Assembly (NCBI GenBank): GCA_033557465.1 | Contig: CM066039.1 | Location: forward strand, 44,731,788 to 44,795,787 | Length of the DNA: 64,000 nt | Source: Ichthyophis bannanicus | Taxonomy: Eukaryota > Chordata > Amphibia > Gymnophiona > Ichthyophiidae | Direction of reading: 5' to 3' | In this document: piece after piece, positions 11,396 through 21,989 of the stretch | How positions within the stretch are numbered: the first letter of the stretch is position 1 | Layout: each line of letters starts with the position of its first letter | The notes under the pieces: generated by a model | What the model was told of the DNA's origin: nothing | The model's input: the letters and a program-made list of their open reading frames with translations, nothing else | Databases searched by the model: none | Position numbers and translations under genes: made by a program

Positions 11396-11612
11396 TGGAA
11401 GCTATGAAGGGTCAGGCCTGGTTAGTACTTAGGTGGGAGACCACATTGTCATACCAGGTGTTATAGGCTAACTGTGCAGAAGGCAGACATGGCAATCTAC
11501 ATCCAGTCACACCTTGCCAAGAAACACAGGGGACATCCACTATATAGACAACTATCCACAGGGTCACCAGAAGTCAACATTGAATTGATGGCACTTAACA
11601 ACAGCAAAGTGT
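11396..11612 (+). mobile_element. 5S rRNA-derived SINE, right piece with RTE-like tail
   Basis: Bases 11399-11475 continue 5S rRNA from 'AGCTAAGCAGGGTC', with the A-box region and 'ggcctggttagtacttaggt', the C box of the internal promoter, through to the equivalent of 'GGTGCTGTAGGC'. The 3' part (about 11555-11608) ends 'gatggcacttaacaacag', which resembles the 3' end of the RTE copy at 62430-62500 (minus strand). So this is a 5S head joined to an RTE-type tail. It is not a 5S gene. Confidence 0.82.
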
Positions 11613-11765
11613 ACCAACATGGCAACCACACAACTTTACTCTAAACAAAAGCACAGAGGAGGTAATCTGCATGAAGCAGCAACTACAACTATAACTATCT
11701 TGGTGGGCAGACTGGATGGGCCGTGCAGTTTTTAAATGCTGTCATTTACTATGTTACCATGAATA
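11613..11765 (+). mobile_element. CR1 3' tail fragment
   Basis: It contains 'gggcagactggatgggcc' and then 'ctgtcatttactatgttacc', the CR1 3' end. It is a short truncated copy. Confidence 0.65.
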
Positions 11766-12592
11766 ATACAAAGTGCAAATATAAAAAGGCAAACAGGAGA
11801 TTGGAATGTCCAGGTCGGGATATATACAATCCTGGTGGTATTTTAGAAAAGGCTCTGCCAAATGTGGAGGCCTTTCCAAAACACATATAAGCATGTGTAG
11901 GCATGTACATATATTTGCCAACACAGAGCCAGAGGAGTCATTTTATAAATCTACACATGGGAAAAATTAATGGAAGCAACTCCAACATACACATGTAAGC
12001 TGGCATTTGCAAATGTATATGTTTAAATGCCTCCAATAACTACAGAGGCTGTAATCTTAAATTAATTTCAGTTTGGAGGGGGAAATAAACAACAGGGGAT
12101 TGAGGAGGTGATCTCTTTAATCAAGGCTTTTTTTGAAGGGTTACGTTGTGATACCGAGTACCAATACTTTTTTCATTGTCTGCTAAAATTGGCCCTTGGT
12201 CCTGGTCCTCATGTATTAATGAAAGAGCCCTGCACATGAGTACCGTCACCTTTTGTTTTCTAGGAAAAATGCACTGCCCTTAATTCCTTCTGTAAAGGGC
12301 TGGCTAAAATGAGTAATTAAAAAAACACCTATATGTGCCAGTGAGCAATAAAATGGGGAATATGGGTGTAGATTTTTGACCCACCCATATCATGTCCTAA
12401 CCACAATCCCAACATACTCCATTACACTTTCTATGTATTATGGATATATGTAAACTTTAGCCCTAAATTACCATGTAAACGTGGATACCATTTCCACATG
12501 GAAATGGCAGATTTTCTACAAAGAACTTGTAAATAAGGCTTCTAAAATAACTCCCAAAGTCATCTGGGGATCTTTGTAATCTAGATATTTGC
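11766..12592. other. No gene seen
   Basis: AT-rich intergenic DNA. I recognise no repeat family with confidence. Confidence 0.4.
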
Positions 12593-12967
12593 ATAGGGCA
12601 GCAGCTTTTTTTGGGGGGGAGGGGGCAGCAAAGAGCAACTACAGTAAAAGCAAAGCTATAGGTCGTGACAGCCACTCAAAGAGTCATCAGAGTATGCTTT
12701 TACCTACAGGAAGAATGGACAATATACAAATTGTCCATTTACCCTTGGAGGGGGCTTTTTAAAATCTCCCTCATTAAGCATACATTTGCAAAATAAAGTT
12801 TACTATTTAAAAGTGTAATGTCCAAATAAACATTTTTATAGGACTGTTTTGGGAGGAATGGTATTGAGGTGATTTATAGCTGAGTTTAATAATCAAATTA
12901 TTGGGGGAGAGGGCAGTGCTAGGGCTGAAATTTCGCCTAGGGCACCTATTGGCCTTGCACTGGCTCT
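12593..12967 (+). mobile_element. hAT-type MITE, truncated left end
   Basis: The interior ('aataaagtttactatttaaa', 'gactgttttgggaggaatgg') is closely similar to the copy at 45476-45814. The right end 'ccttgcactggctct' resembles the terminal 'ccttgcactggccctg' of the intact copy at 20322-20740. Confidence 0.65.
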
Positions 12968-13567
12968 ATTAGAGATAAATAAATTTCACCTGCCAATGAA
13001 TGCATGCTTTACAATAAGGGTGGAAGTTCTTTACAGGTCTAGAGAATGTTGTCCTGACTACATTGATGGACAATTTTGAGAGAAGGCTGTTCAAGTTTTC
13101 TGAGGATTAGAAACAAAAGCAATGACTATTCTCATTTGTTTAGAAGTCAGTTAGGAAGGTGCTCTTTTGTGGGTTTTACGACTGTGCTCCTATTTGCCCT
13201 CTCCTGAATCACAGCTAAGTAATGACTTGAAGAAAATTTAAACATAATGGACTTTTGATCACCCTTCAGCATGCTGTAGTTTATAGCATTACTATATTAT
13301 ATGAGAGGCTAATCCTAAACCTTTATCCTAACACAAATTTTGCTTTTTTAAATATGCATACATCATATGCTCATTTAAAATATTTAAAATCACAAAATTC
13401 AATAAACTGAAAATTCACATTTCTCTGCCTGATATGACATTCTCTGCTATCTGTACTCTCCTAGTACTTTATTTTCCTTTTCATGGGTCTGTCCTTTCTC
13501 TGTTTCTTATTCTATGTCTCTGACATCTTTCTCTTCTTTAATTCTTCATCTCTCTTCCTACTCTTAT
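12968..13567. other. No gene seen
   Basis: AT-rich intergenic DNA with no repeat or frame that I can name. Confidence 0.4.
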
Positions 13568-14088
13568 GGGGCATGTTTACTAAAGCATACCAAGGATTGG
13601 CACCTCAGCGCCTGCTAAGTGCTGAAAATTAGCACAGGAGGTATGATGGCCCCGTGCTAATCGCTGAGGGTGTGCCCAGCATGTCCCCATTTAGCTATCG
13701 TGGTGAGAGGCAACTTAACGTGGGTGCACTTAACACTACTCACTAAGGTGGCAGTTAAGTGCATCCATGATAATTGCAATGGCAAAAATTAGCATGCACT
13801 AATGACCCCCCCTTGCTGATCGCAATGTGCAGTCCACCCACTGTCCACCCTTAGCTGGCCCTTCCACTAGGCGGACTAAGTGTCTGCATAAGGCAGCAAA
13901 GTGAGAGGATAGCACTGAATTTCTCCTCTCCTTCCTTCTCTTCCGGCCACTGTTGCCCTACTTCACTTGTCTTCTGCAAGTACATTCAGTGTTGTGGCAG
14001 TCCTTCTTCCACTCACACGCATGCTCAAAATCGGCCCTGTCCTGCCTCCTCTGACAGGAAGCAAATGACTATTTGCACTAATGTAAAA
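13568..14088 (+). mobile_element. TIR element, left part
   Basis: Begins GGGGCATGTTTACTAAA. The inverted complement (16 of 17 bases) ends at 20264, beyond DIRS-b. Internal sequence is rich in TTAGCA/TGCTAA-type short inverted words. It looks like a non-autonomous DNA transposon split by DIRS-b. The superfamily is not clear because the target duplication is not clean. Confidence 0.45.
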
Positions 14089-14237
14089 GATGAAATTAGG
14101 TCTTACCTGCTAATTGTCTTTCCTTGAGCTTTCTCCGGGCCAGTCCAGGGAAAGGTAGGGTTGTCAATCCTCTATAGCAACTGAGGACTGAAGACTTCAA
14201 GTTTTCTTGAGAGGTGAAGCCACTCCCCCTGAGGGTA
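14089..14237. repeat. DIRS-b terminal inverted repeat (element 3' end)
   Basis: 14131-14237 is the inverted complement of 19558-19668. The outer tip (14089-14130) is unique to this end and on the coding strand reads AGCAGGTAAGACC, a good splice-donor match. Confidence 0.88.
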
Positions 14238-14525
14238 ATCCAGCAGTCTACTTCTGACAAAGCAACTAAAACGAAAGAACTGACACACAGACGATTAACC
14301 CTTGAAAAACTGAAAACATTCTATAGTCCTCAAAAACTCGGAAGCCAAGAAATGTGCTTCCCTTTTTTTTTTTTTTTTCCCGAAATTTTAAAGATATACC
14401 GAATAGATGAGCACTGAGTGAACCCGCAAAGCCCCAAACCTGTCCCCTCTCAGATGAACATGCAGATATGTTGGAATTCTTATGGTTATGCAAAAAAAAC
14501 CGCTCGGAAAAGCGAAAGGGGTGGG

Positions 14526-14629
14526 ACCCTGGACTGGCCCGGAGAAAGCTCAAGGAAAGACAATTAGCAGGTAAGACCTAATTTCATCTTCCTTATCGCT
14601 TCTCCGGGCCAGTCCAGGGAAAGGTAGGG
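14526..14629. repeat. DIRS-b internal complementary region
   Basis: 14526-14588 is the complement of the left tip and 14589-14629 the complement of the right tip. The junction at 14588/14589 marks the exact element ends used here (14089 and 19678). Confidence 0.92.
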
Positions 14630-14646
14630 CAGTACCAAAGCAGTAC

Positions 14647-15114
14647 CTAAACTCGGGAGGGACCCGCCAGACCTGCGATAAGAGCCGAGGCCCCCACTTT
14701 CGCATCGTCTCTGGCCTGTACATCCAACCGGTAATGCTTCGTAAAAGTATGCAAGGAAGACCACGTCGCTGCTCTGCAGATATCTACTGGTGGAACAAAG
14801 GCATACTCCGCCCAGGAAGTCGCTAGAGCTCGAGTGGAATGAGCCCTCAAACCCCCCGGCAACGATATATGTTGAGCAGCGTAAGCTGCCTCAATTGCGT
14901 TGCGAACCCAACGAGCAATGGTGGACTTAGATGCTGCCTGACCCTTTCGAGGACCTGCACACTGGACAAAGAGCCTGTCTGTTTTCCGAAAGGGTTGCGA
15001 CACCCGAAGGTACGTCTTTAAAACCCGCTCAAGATCCAAATGTTTGAGTGCACGGTCCATAGGAGAATCGGACAAATCAGAAAATACCGGCAAACGCCAC
15101 AGACTGGTTAACAT
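14647..15114 (-). pseudogene. DIRS-b tyrosine recombinase, C-terminal part
   Basis: Contains LDLERVLKTYLRVSQPFRKT, PGGLRAHSTRALATSWAEYA (HxxR) and HTFTKHYRLD, with the probable nucleophile Tyr. The catalytic residues of this part are kept. The rest of the enzyme is in another frame upstream (end of the long frame 15077-18610), so one indel near 15080-15110 separates the two halves. The recombinase integrates the DIRS DNA by strand exchange in place of an integrase. Confidence 0.85.
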
Positions 15115-18100
15115 GGAAAACCGAGAGTACTTTCGGCAAAAAAGAAGGAACCGTCCGTAGCAAAACCCGCTCGGGAAGAAATTGAAGATAAGGTTCCCGG
15201 CAAGACAAGGCCTGCAAATCCGAAATGCGGCGTGCCGAACATAAAGCTACAAGGAAGGCCGTTTTCCATGAACACTCTCGGAGATTCCGAGAGCAGAGGG
15301 AAGTTAAGGGGGACCTGGAAAAAGCTTCCAACACTATATTCAAATCCCAAGGAGGCACTATGGGACGCAATGGAGGACGGAGAATCTTCGCTGCACGTAG
15401 AAAGTGACGGATATCCGGATGCGCCGAAAGATGACGACGTTGCACAGATCCCCGAAAACAAGCCAGCGCAGCTATGTGAACCTTAAGGGTACTAAGAGCT
15501 AACCCCTTGTCCAAGCCATGCTGGAGGAAGAGGAGCAGCTGAGGTAAGGTAGATGACATGGGAGAAACATTGCGCGGTGCACACCAAGTTTCGAAAAGAC
15601 GCCATACCCTGACATAGGCCAAAGAAGTCCCAGACCTCTTAGACTGAAGTAAGGTGGCTACGATGGAACTCGCATACCCTTTGCGTTCTAAGCGAGCCCT
15701 TTCAAGAGCCAAGCTGTAAGCAAGAATCGATCCACTCGTGGCATGAGAATCGGACCCTGATGTAACAGATTGACGCGGACTGGAAGAGGCCAAGGTTGAG
15801 CTACGAGAAGTCGAATTAGATCGGCATACCAAGGACGACGAGGCCAATCCAGAGAAATGAGAATCACCATTCCTCGGTGCTGCGTTATGCGCTGGATAAC
15901 TCGACTCAACATCGGCCAAGGCGGGAAAACGTACACGACAGAGTCCTGAGGCCAGGGCTGCACGAGAGCATCGAGACCTTCGGACATGTGTTCTCTGCGC
16001 CTGCTGAAGAAGCGGTTGGCCTTGGCATTGCTGCAGGTCGCCATAAGATCCATGATCGGCTGCCCCCAACGCAATGTCAGCTCGTGATAAACTGCCGCAT
16101 TCAACTCCCATTCCCCTGGATCGAGAAGATTGCGGCTGAGATAATCTGCCTGCACATTCTCCTTGCCAGCTACATGTGCTGCGGAAATCGCCAGGAGATT
16201 GGCTTCTGCCCAAACCATCATTTCCTGACATTCGGAGAGGAGAGAAAGAATCTTGGTTCCCCCTTGATGATTGATATATGCGACCGTCACGGCATTGTCG
16301 GAGAAAATCTTGACCGCTGCCCTTGAGGAACGCCGCGAAGTGCAGAAGGGCAAGACGAGCTGCGCGAAGCTCTAGTCGGTTGATCGACCACGAGGTCTCC
16401 TCTGGGGACCAAGAACCTTGAGCAAAGTGTGTCTGACAATGAGCTCCCCAGCCGGAGAGACTGGCATCCGTGGTGACCAACACCCACGCGGGCTCTTGTA
16501 AGGGAACACCCGCAATTAGATGATCCCGTACTAACCACCACTCCAGACTGCGTCTCACAATGTCGGGACAGGGCAGGCGCTGCGAGAGTGGGTGAAGCTG
16601 CAGTGACCAGCGGGAAAGCAACGCTTGTTGCAAAGGCCACATGTGAGCCTTGGCCCACGGGACTAGATCCAGCGCCGCCGCCATGGACCCTAAAAGTTGC
16701 AAATAGGTCCACGCCGACGGAGTTGTGAGCCGCAGAAAAGCTTGCACCTGGTGCAGAAGCTTCTCGACGCGTACCTTGGGCAAAAAAACTTTCCTGCGCT
16801 CTGTGTTGAAGAATGCACCGAGATAAGTCAGCTGTTGCAACGGCTCTAGGTGACTTTTGGCCTGATTGATCACCCAACCGAGCTGTTCGAGAAGTTGTAC
16901 CACGCGCGTGGTGGCTTCCAGCGAAGCCGAGCGAGAATCGGCCCAGATCAACCAATCGTCGAGATAAGGATGAACCCGGATACCTTCTTTCCGAAGCGCC
17001 GCTGCAACAACCACCATGAGCTTTGTGAAGGTCCGCGGAGCCGTAGCAAGACCGAAGGGCAACGCTCGAAACTGGAAATGCCCCATCGGAAGGGCAAAAC
17101 GCAAATATTTCTGATGAGACTGCCTGATGGGAATATGGAGATAGGCCTCCGTGAGATCGATGGAGGAGAGAAATTTGCACGGCCTCACCACTCGAATCAC
17201 TGTACGTAGCGTTTCCATGCGAAAGTGAGGTACCCGCAAAGTACGGTTTACTCCTTTGAGATCGAGCACGGGACGAAAAGAACCTTCCTTTTTGGGGACC
17301 ACAAAGTAGATCGAGTATCGACCGCAACCGTATTGGTCTAGAGGCACGGGAACTATCGCTCGCAGCTGCAGAAGGCGGGAGAGCGTGTCCGCTATGGCCT
17401 GGCTCTTGAGACCGGGCACACAGGGAGACATTACAAAGGCAGGCGCTAAAGGGCAGGCAAAGTCCAGAGCATACCCCTTCTGAATTATCTCCAAAACCCA
17501 TTTGTCGGAAGAGATGTTGGTCCAGGCTGCCAGAAAATTCTGTAGACGCCCGCCTACAGGGACTAAAGCCTGGACCAGCAGACCTTCATTGCGGCTTTTT
17601 AACGGAGGGTTGGGAGGCACCAAAGTAGGACCTGGCAAAACCTCTGGCTCCCCGAAAGATTGTCCACGAAAACTAGAACGCCCCCTGGAATAGGGAGCAA
17701 AGCGCGCCCTATGAAATCTACGGGAGTCGCGACCGGAGCCTCGGAAACCCGGCGTACTTCTCGTCGGCTTAGGCTTATCTTCAGGCAAACGACCCCCCTT
17801 GGAGTCGCCCAAATCTTTCACAATCTTTTCCAACGCCTCTCCGAAAAGCAATTTCCCTTTATAGGGCAATTTACTGAGCCGCAATTTCGAGGAAACATCT
17901 GCAGACCAGTTACGCAACCAGAGAAAACGCCGAGCCGCCACCAGGGAGTCCATAGTTTTTGAGGCAATTCGCAGCAAATCATAAAAAGCATCCGCCATAT
18001 AAGCAGCGGTGGATTCCAATTTCGCAGAATCTGCAGATTCCGAAGAAGATTCCCCGGAAGCGTCCCCCTGCAACCATCTAATGGACGCCCGAGACACATA

Positions 18101-18610
18101 CGCTCCACAAACAGCAGCTTGCAGTGCCAAAGCACTAGAATCAAAAGCCTGCTTGAGAAGAATTTCTAATTTTCTATCCTGCAGGTCCTTAAGCGCTGCC
18201 GCCCCTTCCACAGGGATGGTAGTCTTCTTAGTCACCGCAGAGATGATGGCATCCACCTTTGGCATGCGTAATAACTCCTTTTCCTCTTGTGGAAGGGGGT
18301 ACAAGCGAGCCAAAGCGCGGCTGCCACGCAAAGTAGCCTCTGGACATTCCCATTCAGATTCAATCATCTGCTTGATAATCTTGTGGATTGGAAAACACCG
18401 TTGCTCAGCCTTAAAGCCTTGCAACAACGGATCCTTCAAAGGTTCCTGAGAGGCAGAAGGAAGAAGTAAGTGTAGAGCCGCCAAAGACTGTGAAATAAGC
18501 GCTGACAGCTCTTCTTTACGGAAGACCCTGAAAATATTCGGATCTTCTCTGGGAGCAATCTCCCCTTCCTCCAAGTCATCTGCATCCAGATCTATACCTG
18601 GTTCAGCCAA
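15077..18610 (-). pseudogene. DIRS-b gag C-part, RT and YR N-part in one fused frame
   Basis: 1177 codons are open, with no ATG at the upstream end (the first codon is TTG). Order: acidic DADDLEEGEI and the gag block (VDAIISAVTKKTTIPVEG), RT (GCGRYSIYFVVPKKEG, SSIDLTEAYLHIPI, FGLATAPRTFTK, YLDDW at about 16951-16967), and RNase H start (TTDASLSGWGAHC). After RLALLHFAAFLK the frame shifts out of RNase H into sequence whose real product lies in another frame. It then enters the YR N-terminal region (ILAYSLALERARLERKGYAS, CSARRISDLQALSCREP). Gag and RT are in one frame here, unlike DIRS-c where they overlap. Confidence 0.88.
15688..16353 (-). pseudogene. DIRS-b RNase H end and methyltransferase-like domain
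   Basis: FSDNAVTVAYINHQGGTK and ISAAHVAGKENVQADYLSR complete RNase H. RWGQPIMDLMATCSNAKANR, FFSRRREHMSEGLDALVQPW and VYVFPPWPML follow. This layout resembles the Dam-type (phage N6-adenine) methyltransferase domain known from DIRS pol, with FPPW at the place of the D/NPPY motif. It is the true downstream continuation of the RT, shifted by the indel near 16320-16350. Confidence 0.8.
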
Positions 18611-19023
18611 GACCTGTGAATCCCCTTGCCCCAGAAGAACAGAGGGCAGAGAAGAAAAGGGTCCTTAATAACATTGGTAGCCTGAGAAGACCCCTCACCA
18701 GGATCCTCTGGCAGCTGAAAATTAATGGAAACAGGTTCAGAACTGGGACCCTCTGAAAAATGATCAGGCTGAGAAGAGCGAAGCAAAAAGGCCTTGTGCA
18801 TCGCCAAAATAAATTCTGGCGAAAAAAAGGAGCCCATGCTCTCCTGCGTTGCAGAAACTGATGGGGAAGGCTTTTTGAGAGGAACGGTGTCTTTAGAAGA
18901 CTTCGTTCTCTTCTTATGCGGCCGAGGCTGCTCTGTCGGCGAACTGACTGAGGGCGCTAAAATGGCCGCCTTTCCCGCGGGCAATGACGGCTCGTCTAAC
19001 TTAAGTGCCGGCTTGTCTGCCAT
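18592..19023 (-). pseudogene. DIRS-b gag N-terminal part
   Basis: Starts with ATG at 19023 (MADKPALKLDEP). It is basic and Ser/Pro-rich, then has SFFSPEFILAMHKAFLLRSS, which matches AFCPEFILMMHQAFCLRQQ in DIRS-c. It ends out of frame with the rest of gag after an indel between about 18620 and 18660. Confidence 0.75.
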
Positions 19024-19557
19024 AAGAAAAAATTGCAGCCGCGAGGAAAAATGAACGGCACCGTGAAAAAAACACGACGGTGAGGAAAAACAAAAAAACC
19101 AACCCGGAGCCAGTGCCGAGTGCGCCGACGCGATGGTGACAGGAGCGAAAATACAAGAAAATAAAATATAAGCAGAGACTCACCGCAAACGAAGAGATGA
19201 AAAAAACTAAATATTCAAAGCAGTCCCGCTGCTAGCGGGACTCCAAAGACCGGCAATGAGCAGTGCAGAGGAAGGACCTGGGGCTCCCAGGCTCACTCCG
19301 ATGCGAGAGACGGAGACGGTGAAAGAGGCAGGCTCTACCTCACACCGTAAAGGAATGAAATCTCAACGTCTCAAATATCCTTAAAGGTACAGCAGACCCC
19401 AGCCAAAATACTATCTGGACTATAGAATTAATCAGCTCTGCTAGAGCCAATATAATTTCAATCAAAAACAAAGAAAGAAAATGAAGCAAAAAGTTTGCCA
19501 ATGAGGGAGAAATAAGGATTCGATCCTCTTTAGCTGCTGAGGACTGAAAGACTGCTG

Positions 19558-19678
19558 GATTACCCTCAGGGGGAGTGGCTTCACCTCTCAAGAAAACTTG
19601 AAGTCTTCAGTCCTCAGTTGCTATAGGGGATTGACAACCCTACCTTTCCCTGGACTGGCCCGGAGAAGCGATAAGGAA
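19558..19678. repeat. DIRS-b terminal inverted repeat (element 5' end)
   Basis: Complement of the left repeat. The tip on the coding strand is TTCCTTATCGCTTCTCC, nearly the same as the 5' tip of DIRS-c (TTTCCTTATCGTTCCTCC). Confidence 0.88.
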
Positions 19679-19685
19679 GTGTGAG

Positions 19686-19760
19686 TTATAATGTAAACCC
19701 CTTTGATTCTATGATAAGGCGGTATATAAAAATTGTTAAATAAATAAATAAATACGTTTG
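19686..19760 (+). mobile_element. L2-type 3' tail fragment
   Basis: 'gtaaacccctttgattctat', then 'ggcggtatataaaaattg' and an (AATA)n tail, the L2 end also seen at 4560, 34270 and 41750. Confidence 0.55.
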
Positions 19761-20264
19761 CTTCAGAGTGGAAGCCTAGAGTGTGAATGAGTGGAAGAAA
19801 GCCTGGCACCACTCTGAATGTACTTGCAGCAACAGCTCAATATGACAACTGAAGTAGCACAGCCATGGCAGGAAGGGGACGAGAAAAAGAGAGAGGAGGA
19901 CTATGGTGGGGAAAGGGTTCAGAAAGGGCAAAGGGGGATGCTAGTCTATTGGGGGGGGGGGGTCAGGGAAAGGAAGGGGAGATGCTGGATTTGGGAGGGA
20001 AAGAGCAGATGCTGGCACAGGGGGGTAAGCTAGGTGAAGGGAAATGCAGAGGAGGAGGAAAGGAGGCACAAGGCTGAAGCTTCACTTAGGAAATAGGAGA
20101 CTTGGGCTGGCTCGCTCTCCACCCGTAACCCTGCCAGTGCCAGTCTCCTTGCATGCTAAGCAGGCAGCTTGGACTTCTTACTGTGCTGACTGTTTTAGCA
20201 TGCGACAACGGTTACTACATTCCCACACTAAATGCTTAGTGTGCAGTTTAGTAAACATACCCCC
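19761..20264 (+). mobile_element. TIR element, right part
   Basis: Ends TTTAGTAAACATACCCC (20248-20264), the complement of the left end at 13568. The section 19850-20060 is purine-rich with long G runs. How much of this stretch belongs to the element is uncertain. Confidence 0.4.
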
Positions 20265-20321
20265 TATTTCTCTTTCCCCTATTGTTGCCTTTTCATTTCT
20301 TTCTTATCCATCTCTCTCACC

Positions 20322-20740
20322 CAGGGCAGGCACTACCCATTAGGCAAACTGAGTGGTCGCCTAGAGCATCAACCTTTCAAGGGTGGCCCATTGTTGCCCC
20401 TCTCCAGGTCTTGCAATGGCAGCAAAAACATGTAATCAGCAGTGCAGTGCTTACACGAAGCCTCTGAGGCGGAGTGCTGTTAGTGCTATGCTTTGACCAG
20501 CCACTTCAGCCCCCATGCAAACAGTCTGTATAGGGGGAGGCAGAAGCAGCTGGCCAAAGCATGGCACCAATAGCATGCGCATCCTAGGCTTTGGGCAAGT
20601 GCTCCACTGCTGTTTTAATGTCACTGTGCCACAGCAGGTCCCAGAGAGGTGGGCCAGGGGGGACGGAGATGGGAGTGGGGGGGAGGGGTGGCAGGAATAA
20701 GGATGCACTTAGGGTGCCTCATATCCTTGCACTGGCCCTG
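20322..20740 (+). mobile_element. hAT-type MITE with perfect 8-bp target duplication
   Basis: Begins CAGGGCAGGCACTACC and ends TTGCACTGGCCCTG. It is flanked by the perfect direct repeat CTCTCACC (20314-20321 and 20741-20748). CAGGG-type ends and an 8-bp duplication are hAT hallmarks. It has no transposase frame. Confidence 0.85.
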
Positions 20741-20748
20741 CTCTCACC

Positions 20749-21989
20749 TCTCTATGTTCAAATAAATCTCTTTTTCCTCCATTTATCCCCACTACCCTTC
20801 TCTCACCTGCACCGTCATGGTTAGAGAGTCCCCAAATTTAGGTTGGCATCTTTAACTGCTATATTTAATATAACCTATTTGACTCATTCTCAATATACTT
20901 TTCTAGAACATTTTTGAACTTAATTATATTATTTGCAGCCATAATGTGCATAGATCCCTGCGTTAATTCCCACATTAACTGGCAAACAGGGACTCGATGG
21001 CAATGAGTTCAAAAATTAAGTGTGAAGAAATAGTTCATTTTGTTTTGAACCTTCTATCTTATCATTTCATTGGATACTTTCTAATTTTGTATTATATTTG
21101 AACAGTGAAGGAACTGGGTTGTAATGTTCAATTTTAATTACCCTTGTAAATTTAAAATTAGACATCAGTCAAATGTATGTTGAGGACCTTTATGCAAACT
21201 AGAATACTAGTTTGCAATATGGCTTGTGAGATGCTTGGTGGCACTCTTACTAACAAATTGATTGAATGTTTTCTTTTGGATCCCTAGTATAATTTAGTGG
21301 ACTTATTTTTTCTTTGTATTAATCTATTTACCTGCTATTAGTATAACTATTCATTTGGTGTACTTATATATTTTTCCTTTGTATTAACATATTTCCTTTT
21401 GTTTGTTTAAAATTAATAAAAAGCCTTGAGCTAAAAAAACAAAATATAGTGAACATAATAAATGGTAGCAGATAAAAAATGGAAATGGCCTATCTAGACT
21501 GCCCAGTAAGAGGTTAAGGTTGTAAAGTAGCACATTTCAGATCCCCACACTACGAATTAATATGGGTCACTGTAAGCAGGCCGTACTGTAAGAGCTGTAA
21601 CCATTTGGCTCTGAAGACTACAGTACGACCCCCCCCCCCCCCCGCAGTGGCAAATATAATCTTATTAATGTCATGTTTAATTCCAGACTTGTAATTACTT
21701 TTATAATGAATACTTGCAGAATGTTTCAAAAATGTGGAAAGCACTATTTCGATTTGATGTGGCTACCTGTCTGTCTGTCACAGGCGCTGTCCAGACGAAG
21801 GTGCTGAACAGGAGTGAAACCTCCCTAGTGAGCTGTCAATCGATAAACAGTTATTCAGCGCAAAGAAACAACCCCTGCAGATCATCCACGCCCCACTGGA
21901 GCCCCAAATCTATCCCTCCTTCTTGTTCATTTAAAGGAAATGCAATCTGAGGGTCCAAGGAGAAGTCAGGCAGTCCAGCAATCTAATCA
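20749..21989. other. No gene seen
   Basis: AT-rich DNA with a poly-C run at about 21609-21626. I see no named repeat and no conserved frame. Confidence 0.4.

Larger units (their letters stand above)
14089..19678 (-). mobile_element. DIRS retrotransposon, minus strand (DIRS-b)
   Basis: 5.6 kb element with inverted repeats (14131-14237 and 19558-19668), unequal tips, and an ICR at 14526-14629 that contains the complements of both tips. It codes on the minus strand for gag, RT, RNase H, a methyltransferase-like segment and a tyrosine recombinase. RT has an intact YLDDW motif. Three frame lesions (near 18620-18660, 16320-16350 and 15080-15110) break the reading frames, but few other stops occur, so it is fairly young. 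No clear target duplication. Confidence 0.93.

Noticed and set aside
11396..11480. 5S rRNA gene
   Set aside because: Diverged, split by DIRS-a and joined to an RTE-type tail, so a SINE.
15077..18610. One genuine 1177-residue DIRS protein
   Set aside because: The end of RNase H and the methyltransferase-like part are in another frame (15688-16353), so the frame joins RT to YR by an indel.
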